Assembly: GCA_016210805.1 (NCBI GenBank)
Contig: JACQTL010000030.1
Span: 1-6,373 of the forward strand
Length of the DNA: 6,373 bases
DNA from: Actinomycetota bacterium
GTDB lineage: Bacteria; Actinomycetota; UBA4738; G016210805
Direction of reading: 5' to 3'
The notes below the pieces were generated by a model. It was given only the letters and a program-made list of their open reading frames with translations, searched no databases and was not told the origin of the DNA. Made by a program: the position numbers and the translations under genes. Each line of letters starts with the position of its first letter. The stretch's first letter is position 1. Positions 5,198 through 6,373 of the stretch are shown piece after piece.

Positions 5198-6291
5198 ACT
5201 TCACCTTCTCGGAGGAGCAGGTGATGCTCCGGGACTCGGCCCGGGACTTCCTCGCCGCCCGCTACCCGATCGAGAAGGTGGCCGAGATCGCCGACGGGGA
5301 CGGGTTCGACCCGGCCGACTGGCCTGCGGTGGCCGAGCTCGGGTGGACGGGGATCTCGGTCCCCGAGGACGCCGGCGGAGCCGGCATGGGATTCCTCGAG
5401 GAGATGGTGGTCATCGAGGAGCTCGGCCGGGCCCTCTACCCCGGGCCATTCTTCTCGACCGTGGTGCTGGCCCTGCCTGCCCTCCAGCGTTCGCCCGAGC
5501 TGCTCGAGAGGGTTCTCACGGGGGAGGCTCCCGCGACGCTGGCCTGGGCCGGACCGGGCGGCGAGTTCACCAGCGACCGGGTCTCGGTCGGCGCGGGCTT
5601 CGGCGACGAGGACGACAGCGGTCACCTGTTCGGGATGACCCTCTTCGTCCCCGACCTGGCCCAGGCGTCGCTGGTCGTGGTCCCGGCCATGGTGGACGGC
5701 GGCATGGCCCTGTGGGCCGTGGAGGCCGACGCCGAGAAGTCCGACCGCGCGCCGCTCCCCACGGTGGACACCACGCGCCGGCTGGGCTCCTTCTCCCTGG
5801 AGGGAGCCGAGGCCCGGCTGCTGGCCGGTCCGGACGAGGCCGGAATGCTCCTGGAGTCGATCCGCGACCGGGCCCTGGCCGCGCTCGCCGCCGAGGCCGT
5901 GGGGGTGGCCTCCCGGGCCCTCGAGCTCTCCGTCGAGCACGCCAGCACCCGCGAGCAGTTCGGCAAGCCCATCGGAGCATTCCAGATGGTTTCCGCGGAG
6001 CTAGCCGACGCCTACGTCGAGGTCGAGCAGGCCCGGTCGCTCGCCTACTGGGCGGCGTGGGCCGTGGCCCACGGCTCGCCCGACGCCCCGGTGGCCGCCG
6101 CCGGCGCGAAGGCGTACGCCGCCGAGGCCGCCGTCCGGACCTGCGAACGGGCGATCCAGGTCCACGGGGGGATCGGGTTCACCTGGGAGCACCCGCTCCA
6201 CCGCTACTACAAGCGAGCCCTGTGGATCGCCGCCTACCTCGGCTGGCCCGCCGACCAGCGCGAGCGGGTGGCCGCCTCCCTGCTGGACTGA
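5194..6291 (+). CDS. Acyl-CoA dehydrogenase, non-catalytic (FadE27/FadE29-like) subunit
   Basis: A 365-residue acyl-CoA dehydrogenase homologue, probably the beta chain of a heterotetramer with the preceding gene product. The N-terminal domain has FTFSEEQVMLRDSARDFL (3-20) and GWTGISVPEDAGGAGMG (50-66). The SEPGAGSD segment is replaced by TLAWAGPGG (115-123). The C-terminal domain carries STREQFGKPIGAFQMV (251-266), whose R253 is the FAD-contacting arginine absent from the partner, and IQVHGGIGFTWEHPLHRYY (321-339). Ungapped alignment back from REQFG puts A227 where the helix-G glutamate would be, and the protein ends without the GGTSEI/YEGT loop, so both known catalytic-base positions are lacking. 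That is the pattern of the second subunits in the mycobacterial alpha2beta2 enzymes. ATG at 5194 overlaps the upstream stop (ATGA), indicating translational coupling and matched amounts. An upstream extension of the same frame to 4057 is a shadow of the first gene. Confidence 0.92.
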   Translation: MNFTFSEEQVMLRDSARDFLAARYPIEKVAEIADGDGFDPADWPAVAELGWTGISVPEDAGGAGMGFLEEMVVIEELGRALYPGPFFSTVVLALPALQRSPELLERVLTGEAPATLAWAGPGGEFTSDRVSVGAGFGDEDDSGHLFGMTLFVPDLAQASLVVVPAMVDGGMALWAVEADAEKSDRAPLPTVDTTRRLGSFSLEGAEARLLAGPDEAGMLLESIRDRALAALAAEAVGVASRALELSVEHASTREQFGKPIGAFQMVSAELADAYVEVEQARSLAYWAAWAVAHGSPDAPVAAAGAKAYAAEAAVRTCERAIQVHGGIGFTWEHPLHRYYKRALWIAAYLGWPADQRERVAASLLD

Positions 6292-6296
6292 ACGAG

Positions 6297-6318
6297 CCAG
6301 CTAGGGACGGCTGGTCCC
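6297..6318 (+). terminator. Weak alternative hairpins after the acyl-CoA dehydrogenase genes
   Basis: Six bases after the stop, CCAGC (6297-6301) can pair with GCTGG (6310-6314), or GGGAC (6304-6308) with GTCCC (6314-6318). The two 5-bp stems exclude each other and no U-run follows, so this is a poor intrinsic terminator. The remaining bases to 6373 show no gene start, only a short direct repeat ATCCACGG at 6345 and 6354. Confidence 0.2.
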
Positions 6319-6373
6319 CTAAGGACGTCGTTCATCGCTGTCCCATCCACGGGATCCACGGCGAGTCCAGCCC

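Noticed and set aside
6345..6361. Tandem ATCCACGG direct repeat
   Set aside because: Two 8-base copies are too short and too few to support a repeat array or attachment site.
1..6373. CRISPR array, tRNA/rRNA genes, insertion sequence
   Set aside because: No regularly spaced repeats, no cloverleaf-like or ribosomal stretches and no transposase motifs were seen on either strand.

Overview
The window looks like chromosomal DNA of a high-GC actinobacterium (Actinomycetota), most likely a soil or uncultured lineage. The grounds are strong G/C bias at third codon positions, GTG starts, starts that look leaderless, a DUF6941-type protein, and an acyl-CoA dehydrogenase pair of the kind multiplied in actinobacterial genomes. 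A genus cannot be named.

Minus-strand block, about 1-2700. Reading leftward these are a PH-like domain protein whose frame looks broken by one base, a divergent PrmC/HemK-type methyltransferase with HPPY in place of the diagnostic NPPY, and an S9 (prolyl oligopeptidase superfamily) peptidase that runs off the window before its catalytic serine. The methyltransferase stop and the peptidase start overlap as ATGA, so the two are probably translated together.

Lower-GC module, about 2810-3990. Hand-counted 60-base lines give 53-57% GC here, against 67-82% in flanking lines. It holds a BrnT-like toxin followed by a ribbon-helix-helix antitoxin on the minus strand, and a divergent DUF6941-type gene on the plus strand. 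Only 18 bases separate the two divergent start codons. Those bases are almost entirely one interrupted palindrome in which two opposed, overlapping -10 hexamers lie, each 7-8 bases from its start codon. This is the most interesting part of the window: a toxin-antitoxin operator that may also control a gene of unknown function through mutually exclusive leaderless promoters. At the left edge of the module, a short stretch with host-like codon use resembles the C-terminal end of an XRE-type regulator, so the module may have replaced or cut a resident gene.

Plus-strand block, 4004-6291. Two acyl-CoA dehydrogenase genes overlap as ATGA. The first keeps the likely catalytic glutamate and the SEPGAGSD segment but lacks the RxxFG arginine. 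The second keeps RxxFG but lacks the glutamate. They are best read as the two subunits of an obligate heteromeric enzyme of the mycobacterial FadE26-FadE27/FadE28-FadE29 kind. A 13-base palindrome upstream is a possible operator, and the last 82 bases hold only weak hairpins.
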